Origin: a virus
Virus record (IMG/VR): IMGVR_UViG_3300014911_000010
Span: 1-49,829 of that record
Direction: 5' to 3' (one strand)
Length of the DNA stretch: 49,829 nucleotides
In this document: positions 37,735-46,419 of the stretch, in pieces
Layout: the number at the start of each line of letters is the position of its first letter
How positions within the stretch are numbered: position 1 is the first letter of the stretch
Translations under genes and position numbers: made by a program
The notes under the pieces: model-generated
What the model was told of the DNA's origin: nothing
Database searches by the model: none
What the model saw: the letters and a program-made list of their open reading frames with translations, nothing else

Positions 37735-38334
37735 ATGCCATATACAACCAAATCAAAAATTCAAAATTACTTACTAATAGATATTGACTCTTCCTTTGAT
37801 TCACAAATAAGTGATTGGATTTCAGCTGTGGAAAAGTGGATTGAAACCTATACTGGCAGAAAGTTTGAAGAAGAATCAGCAACCTATAAATTGTATGACG
37901 GAGATGGAACAAAAGAACTTCTGATTGATGATTTGATAAGTTTGACAAAGATTGAGATTCTGGATGAAGATGGTGATGTTGATTATACAATTGACGATAG
38001 CAATGAGTATTATCTGTATCCTGCAAATGAAACTCCTAAAACAAGGATTGTTTTGAATTCCTCAAATGCTCCAGTTGCAGTATTCCCAAAAGGTCATCAG
38101 AATATCAAGGTGACTGGAAGTTTTGGTTATGCATCAAGTGTGCCAAAAGATATAGAACTTGTGGCTACAAAATTAGTAGCAGGTATTATAGAAGAAAAAC
38201 AAATTGATATAGCAGGAGAAATAAAATCAGAAAAGTTGGGAGAATATTCTGTTACCGCCCAAGATATTGAAAAGATGGCAAATCATTTAGGAGTCCTTGA
38301 AATTTTGGATAAATACAGAAAAATTCCAATATGA
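37735..38334 (+). CDS. head-tail connector, gp6-like (199 residues)
   Basis: DSQISDWISAVEKWIETYTG, KFEEESATYKLYDGDGTKEL, VYYLYPANETPKTRIVL-like beta core and VTGSFGYASSVPKDIELVAT follow the order of the HK97 gp6-type connector proteins that form the ring under the portal. ATG 37735 comes three bases after the previous stop. Its stop overlaps the next gene by ATGA. Confidence 0.75.
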   Translation: MPYTTKSKIQNYLLIDIDSSFDSQISDWISAVEKWIETYTGRKFEEESATYKLYDGDGTKELLIDDLISLTKIEILDEDGDVDYTIDDSNEYYLYPANETPKTRIVLNSSNAPVAVFPKGHQNIKVTGSFGYASSVPKDIELVATKLVAGIIEEKQIDIAGEIKSEKLGEYSVTAQDIEKMANHLGVLEILDKYRKIPI

Positions 38335-38648
38335 CTGCACTTCTTAATCTTTTTACAAATAAAATAGTTATTTCAAGATTGAGCGAGGTTTCAGGAAATA
38401 AGACTGCTTATTCTACTGTAACCTCAGAATATGTTAATATTCAAAGAATGAGTGATGAAAAAGTAGTAAATATAGGAGGAGCGATAGGTAAGACGTTTAG
38501 ATTATATTGTGAAGAAGATACAGATATCCAGAAAGGAGATAAATTGGTAGATGAAGATGGGAATGAGTATAAGGTAATAGCAGTCGCTACTCCTGCAGAA
38601 TTAGGAAATTTTATTCACAAAGAATGTATTATTAATTTGGTAAAATGA
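38331..38648 (+). CDS. head-closure/adaptor protein (105 residues)
   Basis: A small beta-barrel pattern, VISRLSEVSGNKTAYSTVTS, DTDIQKGDKLVDEDGNEYKV, fits the head-closure (SPP1 gp16/lambda FII-like) family. It lies between the gp6-like and gp10-like genes, the normal place. Overlaps at both ends (ATGA). Confidence 0.6.
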   Translation: MTALLNLFTNKIVISRLSEVSGNKTAYSTVTSEYVNIQRMSDEKVVNIGGAIGKTFRLYCEEDTDIQKGDKLVDEDGNEYKVIAVATPAELGNFIHKECIINLVK

Positions 38649-39013
38649 TAAAAATAGAAATAAAAGGAATTGACAAATTAAATAGGAAGTTTAGAATATT
38701 ACCAAGGAGGCTAAAGGGGGGAATTGAGAACGCTATCAGAAAATCTGCTTTTTTGGTGGAGGCAACAAGTAAAGAAACGGTATCAAGAGGTCCTTTAAGA
38801 GCAGTAGATACTGGAAGAATGATGAGAAGTATTGCTCCTGATTACGTGAGGGCGTTTGAAACAGCGATTGCTCCCCATACTGAGTATGCAATTTATGTGC
38901 ACGAAGGAACTCGTTATATGAGGGCAAGACCATTTATGAAAGTAGGAGCAGAAAAAGCAGAACCTGGAATACGAAGATTTTTTGAAGAAGCAGTAAAAGA
39001 GGCTATTAGATAA
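38645..39013 (+). CDS. HK97 gp10-like tail/neck protein (122 residues)
   Basis: IEIKGIDKLNRKFRILPRRL, AIRKSAFLVEATSKETVSRG, APHTEYAIYVHEGTRYMRARPF is the clear signature (Y-A-x-Y-V-H-E-G-T-x-x-M-x-A-R-P-F) of the HK97 gp10 family, which joins head and tail. Normal length. Confidence 0.85.
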   Translation: MIKIEIKGIDKLNRKFRILPRRLKGGIENAIRKSAFLVEATSKETVSRGPLRAVDTGRMMRSIAPDYVRAFETAIAPHTEYAIYVHEGTRYMRARPFMKVGAEKAEPGIRRFFEEAVKEAIR

Positions 39014-39014
39014 T

Positions 39015-39443
39015 ATGGCTTGGGCAAATATCAAATCAAAAGTTAAAAGTAAATTGGAGTCAATTGATTCTATTCAAGAGGTTCAGGATTATCCGACAGA
39101 GGAGTTTAATGGTTTTCCTGCGGCAGTTATTGAGACAGTAAGAAACGAATCAGATTTTGAGACAACTAATGAAAACAGAAGAAGTTATGTTTTTAACATT
39201 TATCTTTTACAAGAAATAGAGAGTAAAGGGGTAAAAAAGGCAAGAGAGATAATAGAAGAAGTGGTTGATGATGTGATGGAGGCGTTTGATGAAGACCAGC
39301 AATTATCAGGAATAAGTTTACCGAGTAATGAGGTAATGGTCATAAGTTTACCAGCACTTTCAAGAATTTATACAAGCGAAAAAGGAAAGTATATGGTAGG
39401 AGAGGTAGAATTGAAAATAATCACGAGTTTTTCAATTTCGTAA
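39015..39443 (+). CDS. tail terminator-like protein (142 residues)
   Basis: KVKSKLESIDSIQEVQDYPT, NGFPAAVIETVRNESDFETT and NENRRSYVFNIYLLQEI fit the tail-terminator fold (beta-alpha with a charged loop). It comes after gp10 and before the tail tube, the usual place for the ring that caps the finished tail. Sequence match is moderate. Confidence 0.65.
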   Translation: MAWANIKSKVKSKLESIDSIQEVQDYPTEEFNGFPAAVIETVRNESDFETTNENRRSYVFNIYLLQEIESKGVKKAREIIEEVVDDVMEAFDEDQQLSGISLPSNEVMVISLPALSRIYTSEKGKYMVGEVELKIITSFSIS

Positions 39444-39444
39444 A

Positions 39445-39462
39445 GGTCGTTATTAAAGGTCG
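39445..39462 (+). promoter_or_regulatory. double GGTCG box before the tail tube gene
   Basis: GGTCG at 39445-39449 and 39458-39462, with TTATT/AATAA flanking the second. They start 40 and 27 bases before ATG 39485. They may raise expression of the abundant tail tube protein. Confidence 0.45.
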
Positions 39463-39484
39463 TTAATAAAAACAGATAAAAAAT

Positions 39485-40459
39485 ATGAGCTTATTTACAG
39501 GAAGATTAGTAGAAATAGGTATCGGTAAAGAAACCAGCAGAGGAGTTGGAGTTGCTGCGGATTACTGGATACCTAAAACAACCTTATCGTTTGATGATAA
39601 GGTTACAAAGGCATTAGTTGCTGGGAGTTATGGACATATTACTGATGCAGCAATGACTGCTCAGGTAGTGAGTAAATGGGCAGAAGGAAATATTGAAGGA
39701 GAATTGAATGCTAATTCTTTTGGATTGTTATTATTAGCATTGGTTGGTTCAGAAAGTTATAGTTCTCCAGAGACAGGAGTAGGTAAGCATGACTATAGTT
39801 TGTCAAACAGCGTTCAGCATCAGAGTTTGACTATTCATGTTAATGACCCGATAGGAGCAATGAGATTTAGAATGGCAATGATTAACTCGTTAGAGATTTC
39901 AGTGGCGTTGGGAGAGTATGTAAGGTATAGAGCGAATTTTATTTCCAAGGTGCATCAGGACGAAGGAAGTCAGAGCCCTTCTTATTCAGTTGACCATCGG
40001 TTTACCCATCCGAATCTGACTTTTAAGGTTGCTGATTCAGTTGGAGATTTAAGCTCTGCTTCAAAGATTAGCGTTAAAGATTTGACCCTAACTATTGAAA
40101 AAGAAGTTGAAAAGATAGAGGTATTAGGAACTCTTGAACCAGAAGATATTGTAAATAAAACGATAAGAATTAAGGGAAGCTTGGAACTTAACTACGAAGA
40201 CAGAACGTGGAGAGATTATATGCTGAATGGGAATATTAAGGCGATGCAGATTAAATTAGTAGGTAAAAAGATAGGTGCTACCCAGTATGCTACTTTGGAT
40301 TTCCAGTTTCCGAAGGTTCACTTCTTTGAATGGGAGCCTACCAGAGAGTTAGGAGATATTGCTACCCAGAGTATCAATTTTGAGGTAATGTTTGACCTTT
40401 CTAACGAAAGGTTGTGGAGCACTCTCCAACTGATTAACACGGTCACCTCAGCATATTAG
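39485..40459 (+). CDS. major tail tube protein (324 residues)
   Basis: Begins SLFTGRLVEIGIGKETSRGV and has the beta-sandwich pattern of long tail-tube proteins: GNIEGELNANSFGLLLLALV, KISVKDLTLTIEKEVEKIEV, IRIKGSLELNYEDRTWRDY. Directly followed, 1 base after its stop, by the tail-assembly chaperone with its frameshift, which fits. At 324 residues it is on the large side, possibly with an extra Ig-like part. Confidence 0.78.
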   Translation: MSLFTGRLVEIGIGKETSRGVGVAADYWIPKTTLSFDDKVTKALVAGSYGHITDAAMTAQVVSKWAEGNIEGELNANSFGLLLLALVGSESYSSPETGVGKHDYSLSNSVQHQSLTIHVNDPIGAMRFRMAMINSLEISVALGEYVRYRANFISKVHQDEGSQSPSYSVDHRFTHPNLTFKVADSVGDLSSASKISVKDLTLTIEKEVEKIEVLGTLEPEDIVNKTIRIKGSLELNYEDRTWRDYMLNGNIKAMQIKLVGKKIGATQYATLDFQFPKVHFFEWEPTRELGDIATQSINFEVMFDLSNERLWSTLQLINTVTSAY

Positions 40460-40460
40460 T

Positions 40461-40787
40461 ATGCCTGAGTTAAAGGATACAAGAGAGACGATTGAGGTCT
40501 CCTTGAAGTCAATCAAGGGGAGTAAGGTAGTGTTAAAGAACGGGCTTTTGGCTGGTGATATGGCTTTTGTTTATGGCGATGAAATGACTAATGATGTTGA
40601 AAGAACGTTAAGGGCTTTAAGTAGAATGATAGTTGATTGGAATTTGACCGATGAGAAAGGGAATAAACTGCCTGTAAATCTGGAGAATATAAAAAAACTG
40701 CCATTGACGGATGTTACAGAGTTGATTAGCAGGACTTCTTTTGGTGAGGCAGGTATAGGTAAAAAAAAAGAGACCTTGAAAGAATAA
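40461..40787 (+). CDS. tail assembly chaperone G (108 residues)
   Basis: A small helical protein, VVLKNGLLAGDMAFVYGDEM, VERTLRALSRMIVDWNLTDE, standing between tail tube and tape measure. Its end is GIGKKKETLKE, whose KKK is coded by a run of nine A (40761-40769), the site of a -1 frameshift that makes the longer GT form. The G:GT ratio sets tail assembly in this class of phages. Confidence 0.72.
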   Translation: MPELKDTRETIEVSLKSIKGSKVVLKNGLLAGDMAFVYGDEMTNDVERTLRALSRMIVDWNLTDEKGNKLPVNLENIKKLPLTDVTELISRTSFGEAGIGKKKETLKE

Positions 40788-40930
40788 AGGCAACTATTTG
40801 TTTAGAAATGGGATGGACAGAGCAGGAGTATAACTCCCAAAGGTGGATTTTTATCCAGAACTTGATTTCGGCTATTCAGAAAAAGTATGGTGACAGAAAA
40901 CATACAAGTAGTAGTATCGGCAATAGATAA
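40461..40930 (+). CDS. tail assembly chaperone GT, -1 frameshift product
   Basis: At A9 (40761-40769; A AAA AAA in frame) a -1 slip continues as RDLERIKATICLEMGWTEQE for 53 codons to TAA 40928-40930, across the stop of G and into the tape measure start. The extension is helical (NSQRWIFIQNLISAIQKKYG) and has the place and length of lambda T-like domains. The frame has no start codon needed for separate translation, which favours the frameshift. Confidence 0.75.
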
Positions 40931-42623
40931 AGCCTCAAGGACTATAGCAAAAGTAGGAGGTAGGTTTGAGGACTTGGGCAAAAAGATGAGTTCCATAGGT
41001 AAGAAGATGACAATGGGACTATCTTTGCCTTTGGCAGGGGTAGGGACTTTGGCTGTAAAAACAGGGGCTCAGTTTGAACAATCATTAGCAAATGCGGCTT
41101 CGGTTTCAGGAGCTACTGGGGAGGAGTTTAAGAAAATGGAGCAAATTGCTCGGGAAATGGGTAAGACAACCGTTTTTTCTGCTTCAGAAGCAGCAGATGC
41201 TATGTATTATATGGCTTCGGCTGGTTGGAAGATTAACCAGATGGGCAAAGCAATAAAACCGACTTTGGATTTAGCGGCAGCTACTCAATCCGATTTGGCA
41301 GAAACTACAGATGTGGTTGTTTCTGCATTAAACCAATTTGGACTGGAAGCAAAGGATGCAGATAGGGTAGCAAATGTTTTTGCGGCAACAATTGGAAATT
41401 CACAAGCCACGCTTGAAAAACTGGCTTATTCAATGCGTTATATTGGACCAGTAGCCAAAAGTTTAGGTTATTCTATTGAGGAGACTTCTGCTGCATTAGG
41501 AATTCTTTATGATGCTGGTTTTAAAGGAGAACAGGCAGGAACCATTTTAAGAGGGGCATTAGCAAGATTAGCATCTGGAAGTAAACCAGTAGTTGATGCC
41601 TTAAATGAATTGGGAATATCTTTTGAACAGGTAAATCCTGCTACGCATTCATTAAGCGATATTATCAAGGTCTTGGGAGAAAAAGGTATTACCACTGCCC
41701 AAGCACTGCAATTATTTGGACAGGAAGCAGGTCCTGGAATGATGGCAATGATTTCAAAAGGAGCTGGTGCGTTGGATGAATTGACAAAGAAGGTTACAGG
41801 GACAAATGCGGCGGCAGAGATGGCTGAAAGACAAACTAAAACCTTGTCAGGTTCAATCAAGTTATTGAAGTCAGCATTAGAAGAAGCATTTATAATGATT
41901 GCAGAAGTAGTGAACCCTATTCTTAAAGATTTTATTGATAATCATTTAAGACCCTGGATACAAAAATTTCAGCAATTATCACCTGAAACTAAAAAACTGA
42001 TTCTTGTTATAGCAGCGTTTGCCACCGCTATTGGTCCTGTAATTATGGTATTAGGAACGTTGATAAGTAACCTCAGAAATGTTGCTTTGGCTATTAAAGG
42101 AGTAGGGTTAGCAATAAGTTTCTTTTCAGCTCATCCTTTGATTTTGGCAATTATGGCGGTGGTAGCAGCAGCAATTTATTTCTATAAGCATTGGAATGAA
42201 ATATGCGAAGGAGCGAAATATCTTTGGGAACTTTTTGGAGAAGGAGTAAAAACAATCGCTGATTCTATAAAGAGGGTTTGGGAGGGATTGATTGGTTGGA
42301 TTGAAGATAAAATTAATTGGGTTAAGAATAAGATTGACTGGGTGAAAAATGCAGGGAAAGGAGTCGGAGAGAAAGTTGGGGGAACATTCTCAAGGGTTGG
42401 AGGATGGATTGGAAGCCATATCCCACATTTTCAATATGGAGGAGTAGTGCCTGGAGTTGGTCCGAAATTAGCAGTAGTTCACGGAGGAGAAACTATTTTG
42501 CCTCGTAGAGCAGGAGTGATAAACATAAGCATTACTGGAAATACCTTTCTAGGTGGAGAAGAAATTGCTGATACGATAACTGAATTGATTGTCAAAAATT
42601 TAAGAACACAGATAAGAATCTAA
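40887..42623 (+). CDS. tape measure protein (578 residues)
   Basis: A TP901-type phage tail tape-measure protein: FEQSLANAASVSGATGEEF, GKTTVFSASEAADAMYYMAS, AATQSDLAETTDVVVSALN, GYSIEETSAALGILYDAGF and AEMAERQTKTLSGSIKLLK appear in the usual order. About residues 365-440 have hydrophobic helices (LVIAAFATAIGPVIMVLG, FFSAHPLILAIMAVVAAAI), the C-terminal half gives the channel/injection parts. Tail length goes with this protein (about 0.15 nm per residue), so the tail should be about 85-90 nm. It overlaps GT by 44 bases. Confidence 0.88.
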   Translation: MVTENIQVVVSAIDKASRTIAKVGGRFEDLGKKMSSIGKKMTMGLSLPLAGVGTLAVKTGAQFEQSLANAASVSGATGEEFKKMEQIAREMGKTTVFSASEAADAMYYMASAGWKINQMGKAIKPTLDLAAATQSDLAETTDVVVSALNQFGLEAKDADRVANVFAATIGNSQATLEKLAYSMRYIGPVAKSLGYSIEETSAALGILYDAGFKGEQAGTILRGALARLASGSKPVVDALNELGISFEQVNPATHSLSDIIKVLGEKGITTAQALQLFGQEAGPGMMAMISKGAGALDELTKKVTGTNAAAEMAERQTKTLSGSIKLLKSALEEAFIMIAEVVNPILKDFIDNHLRPWIQKFQQLSPETKKLILVIAAFATAIGPVIMVLGTLISNLRNVALAIKGVGLAISFFSAHPLILAIMAVVAAAIYFYKHWNEICEGAKYLWELFGEGVKTIADSIKRVWEGLIGWIEDKINWVKNKIDWVKNAGKGVGEKVGGTFSRVGGWIGSHIPHFQYGGVVPGVGPKLAVVHGGETILPRRAGVINISITGNTFLGGEEIADTITELIVKNLRTQIRI

Positions 42624-42624
42624 T

Positions 42625-43173
42625 ATGGCTTTTGATAATAAGAAAAACTTTGCTAAAGGGACTTTGAATGGAGCAATAGATGATACCCAGACTAACCTTA
42701 ATCTGAATGCTGGAGATGGAGCCAATTTTCCTGACCCGCCTTTCAATGTAGTTATTTGGAACAAAGGAGTGTATGAAGACCCGTCTGATGACCCAAATGT
42801 AGAGATAGTTAGAGTTACGAACAAAGGAAGTGGAGATGATTGGACTATTACCCGAGCACAAGAAGATACAAATGCACATTCACATCCTGATGGTTCAAGA
42901 GTAGATTTAGTGCCTACTGCTAAAACCTTTACAGATATTGAATCAGCAGTGCCTGGGAATTATGCTGACAACGAAACTCCTTCTGGGACGATAGATGGAA
43001 GTAATAAGACTTTTACTTTGGCTAATTCTCCTTCTCCTGCTGATAGTTTGATGTTATTTGTTAATGGTGTTTTTCAAACAAGCGGAGAGGATTATAGTTT
43101 GTCGGGAGACACTATAACCTTTACGGTCGCTCCGCCTTCAGGAAGTATAATAAGAGCATTTTACAGATATTAA
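42625..43173 (+). CDS. tail protein, small beta-rich (182 residues)
   Basis: NGAIDDTQTNLNLNAGDGAN, PNVEIVRVTNKGSGDDWTI (an intermediate loop) and TIDGSNKTFTLANSPSPADS, then LMLFVNGVFQTSGEDYSLSG, are blocks found in phage tail tip or fibre-base proteins. The last section (TFTVAPPSGSIIRAFYRY) is a common C-terminal beta-module. A tail tip or baseplate role is likely. Confidence 0.65.
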   Translation: MAFDNKKNFAKGTLNGAIDDTQTNLNLNAGDGANFPDPPFNVVIWNKGVYEDPSDDPNVEIVRVTNKGSGDDWTITRAQEDTNAHSHPDGSRVDLVPTAKTFTDIESAVPGNYADNETPSGTIDGSNKTFTLANSPSPADSLMLFVNGVFQTSGEDYSLSGDTITFTVAPPSGSIIRAFYRY

Positions 43174-43174
43174 T

Positions 43175-44680
43175 ATGAAGAAATACCTTTTACCAATTAT
43201 TGTTTCTTTGCTGATTGTAGCCAGTAGTGTAGTGGCAGTAACCAAGATTATGCCCTATCAAGGTGGAACAGGACAAGATAGTTCTGGTTGGACAGGGTTC
43301 GTCAAGGTAACTGGAGGAACTTGGGGAACTGCTACGGTGGATATTTCAGATGACACAAATTTAGGAGTTAGCGGAACTTTACTCCAATTAAGCGGAGACA
43401 CCTTGTCAATAAAAGAGGGAACGCTTACCAGCGGAAAACTTTGCAAATACGATTCTACAAGCGGGTTAGTGTGTAATTATGACGACCAAGACACCACCTA
43501 TTCAGCAGGCACAGGACTTGATTTAACGGGAACAACCTTTAGTTTATCCCATCTGGGATTAGAGAGCCTAACAGACCCCAACGCCAACAGATTATACTAC
43601 TGGAACGACACCAACAATACTACCGAGTGGCTGGACTACTCCAACTGGGATACCGATAAAACAGACGACCTAACCACCGCCACGACTTTCTCGGGAGATG
43701 TTTCAGGGGCTTACAATAATTTGACAATAGGAGATGACAAGGTAACCGAGGCAGACCTAAAGATAGATAATTCCCCAGCAGATGAGTATTGTTTAACTTA
43801 TGAGGCAAGCACTGGTAACTTTGAATGGCAGTCTTGTGCTGAGGGTAGTGGCTCAGGCGATGTAACAGATGTAGGAGATTGCACAGGAGGTGCTTGTTTT
43901 ACCGCAGATGGAGGAGGGAATAATCTTTATTTTGAAGGAACAACTGCTGACGCTTACGAGGTTAAACTAACGGCAGAAGACCCTGGAACAGATTATACTT
44001 TAACTTTGCCTGCCTTTACAGGTTATATTGTAGCAGATGCGACGAAAGTTACTGATTTAGAAGGAACAGGATTATCAATTTCGAGCGGAGTTCTTAACTG
44101 GTCTTCATCTGGTTTAACCTGGCAAGGAAACCCTATTGATATTTCAGATTATACTAACCTTGCTGTTGGTGGAACTTTACTTAACTTAACGGACGACACC
44201 TTAAGCGTGAATGAAGGAACGCTGACTGACGGGAAGTTATGTAAATATGTGGCAGGGACAGGTTTGGATTGTAATTATGATGACCAGGATACCACCTACA
44301 CCGCTGGCAGGAGTTTAACCTTAACAGGAACGCAGTTTGATGCTGACGCTGAACTTTATACCGATACAAAATGTATTTACATAGAAGACCCAACCGCTGA
44401 TGATGACCTAAAGAGTATTTGGAGAAGCACAATCCCGATTACCTTTACAAAGGTTTGGGCAGAATCAGACCAGACGGTAACATTTAATTTACAGGAAGAT
44501 GACGGCTCGCCAGCGAATATATTAAGTTCCGATTTAACAGTTAATGCGGGAGAAAATTCAACAGCCGATTTCGCTGACGCAAATTTTGCCGCAGAGAGTG
44601 AATTAGATTTAGTAATAAGTTCAGTAAGTAACACGCCTACTTGGGTATCAATTTGTTTCACTTACACCAAAAATGATTGA
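43175..44680 (+). CDS. tail fibre-like protein with a signal peptide-like N-terminus (501 residues)
   Basis: The start MKKYLLPIIVSLLIVASSVV has the basic-hydrophobic build of a signal peptide. Then comes a GGTG-type fibre block (MPYQGGTGQDSSGWTGFVKV) and beta-rich repeats. About residues 57-123 (DISDDTNLGVSGTLLQLSGD ... NYDDQDTTYS) recur at about 322-391 (DISDYTNLAVGGTLLNLTDD ... NYDDQDTTYT), an internal duplication that keeps a Cys pair. Signal peptides are rare on tail proteins of tailed phages, because these are assembled in the cytoplasm. Confidence 0.65.
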   Translation: MKKYLLPIIVSLLIVASSVVAVTKIMPYQGGTGQDSSGWTGFVKVTGGTWGTATVDISDDTNLGVSGTLLQLSGDTLSIKEGTLTSGKLCKYDSTSGLVCNYDDQDTTYSAGTGLDLTGTTFSLSHLGLESLTDPNANRLYYWNDTNNTTEWLDYSNWDTDKTDDLTTATTFSGDVSGAYNNLTIGDDKVTEADLKIDNSPADEYCLTYEASTGNFEWQSCAEGSGSGDVTDVGDCTGGACFTADGGGNNLYFEGTTADAYEVKLTAEDPGTDYTLTLPAFTGYIVADATKVTDLEGTGLSISSGVLNWSSSGLTWQGNPIDISDYTNLAVGGTLLNLTDDTLSVNEGTLTDGKLCKYVAGTGLDCNYDDQDTTYTAGRSLTLTGTQFDADAELYTDTKCIYIEDPTADDDLKSIWRSTIPITFTKVWAESDQTVTFNLQEDDGSPANILSSDLTVNAGENSTADFADANFAAESELDLVISSVSNTPTWVSICFTYTKND

Positions 44681-46415
44681 GGCAATAATTGAAACAATCA
44701 AAAGAAAGATAAAAAAGATTCTGGTTGCTTTAGGTATTATCGGTGTGGCTTTAGCGGCAGGGGGTTTGCCTTCTCAAGATAACCTCCCGCCTTGTATTAA
44801 GGTAGATAACAAAAATATCTGCTTCTCTTACACAGATAATAATTCAGGAGAAAACCTGTTAATCTACACTGATAGACAGGATTATGTAAACGGGGATTAT
44901 GTTTACTTTGCTATTAACAACAAAAGTATAGCTCAAACTGCTCACATCGCTGGATTTTTCGCAAAGGATAGTCAATATATTTCAGATATAGAGGTTTTAA
45001 TAAAAGATGTTCCTTATCAAGTGAATGTTCCAGAATACACAACTATAACCTATGACTGCAGTTATATTTCTACCACTACAGGTGAGACAATAAAGAAAAC
45101 TTGTGAAAAACGAGAGATTACAGGTTATCATCAGGAAATACGATATAAAGATAAATGGATACCGCTAAAGATGGCAAAGTATGACCTTCAAGCAATCAAT
45201 AACCTTGTTTCAGAAAATAAAATTGCTGTTAAAAGCAAAAACGGATACAAAGCCAAAAAAGAATTACAGCACTACTTGCCAAAAGGATTTACCTATTTCA
45301 GAGCCAAGATTCACGCTCCGATGATGATGAAAGAGAAGACCGAGTTCTTTATAGAGGCAATAGGAGAAAAAGGCTACGGACATATTGATCCCTTCCTTTC
45401 AGGCTACACAACCCGCAGAAAACTGACAATAGACCATACCAAGATAGATTCGGATTTAACCGATTTCCCAGTTCTTGTAAAACTGACAAGTTCCAATTTT
45501 GACTTTTCAAAATCAAATTCAGACGGCTATGATATCAGATTTACTTCCAGCGACGGCACAACCTTGTTGAAATACGAAAGAGAAAGGCACGACTCCGCCA
45601 ATCAAGTAGCAGAATACTGGGTAAAAATCCCTTCGGTTTCAAGTTCAGCGGACACGGAGTTTTATATTTACTACCGAACCGATGACACGGCTGACGGAGC
45701 AGACCCGACCAATGTGTGGGACAGCAACTTTAAGATGGTCTATCACCTGAAAGATTTAACTACTTCTTCTGTAGAAGACAGCACTGCTAATGGGTATGAT
45801 GCAACTAAAAAAGCGACCAATGAACCAGTAGAGGCAGATGGTAAAATAGCCAAAGGACAAGATTTTGATGGGAGTAATGATTATATTCATATTGGGAATA
45901 ATACTCTCAGTAATACAGATGTATCCAGTGGAACTGTAGAGGCTTGGGTAAATCCAGAATCTTTGGTTAATGGTAATGACCATATAGTTTTTGATGATGA
46001 GGGGACATTGAGATTGGATGTAAACAGAAATGATGATGGGAAGTGTCGTTTTACAACTTGGGATGGTTCTAATCAAGTTGATACCTTTTGCACATCAATA
46101 ATACAGACTGGAACTTGGACATATTTGGCAGGGACTTGGGACGGCTCTACCCAGCGGATTTACTTCAACGGAAGTCAGGAAGATTATGATTCTGCTAATT
46201 CTCCGAGTCCAGATTCTCTTGATAGGGCAGTAAGAATAGGCACTTCTTATGCTCCAGATAATTATTTCAACGGAATCATAGATGAACTTCGGATATCAAC
46301 AATAAATAGAAGTGCCGCTTGGATAAAAGCCACCTACCATACAGGAAACGACACCTTATTAACCTACGGGAGCGAGGAGACATCGGGAGCAAGGAGAATA
46401 ATAATAACGGAATAA
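44673..46415 (+). CDS. DUF2341 plus LamG-like protein, probable tail fibre or surface adhesin (580 residues)
   Basis: The start KRKIKKILVALGIIGVALAA is hydrophobic like a signal anchor. About residues 243-350 are a DUF2341-type domain (YTTRRKLTIDHTKIDSDLTD, YWVKIPSVSSSADTEFYIYY). About 354-570 look like a LamG/concanavalin-type lectin domain (MVYHLKDLTTSSVEDSTANG, GTVEAWVNPESLVNGNDHIV, IDELRISTINRSAAWIKA). Such a build binds glycans. It overlaps the previous gene by 8 bases. Whether it is in the virion or on the host surface is open. Confidence 0.68.
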   Translation: MIEAIIETIKRKIKKILVALGIIGVALAAGGLPSQDNLPPCIKVDNKNICFSYTDNNSGENLLIYTDRQDYVNGDYVYFAINNKSIAQTAHIAGFFAKDSQYISDIEVLIKDVPYQVNVPEYTTITYDCSYISTTTGETIKKTCEKREITGYHQEIRYKDKWIPLKMAKYDLQAINNLVSENKIAVKSKNGYKAKKELQHYLPKGFTYFRAKIHAPMMMKEKTEFFIEAIGEKGYGHIDPFLSGYTTRRKLTIDHTKIDSDLTDFPVLVKLTSSNFDFSKSNSDGYDIRFTSSDGTTLLKYERERHDSANQVAEYWVKIPSVSSSADTEFYIYYRTDDTADGADPTNVWDSNFKMVYHLKDLTTSSVEDSTANGYDATKKATNEPVEADGKIAKGQDFDGSNDYIHIGNNTLSNTDVSSGTVEAWVNPESLVNGNDHIVFDDEGTLRLDVNRNDDGKCRFTTWDGSNQVDTFCTSIIQTGTWTYLAGTWDGSTQRIYFNGSQEDYDSANSPSPDSLDRAVRIGTSYAPDNYFNGIIDELRISTINRSAAWIKATYHTGNDTLLTYGSEETSGARRIIITE

Positions 46416-46419
46416 TCCT

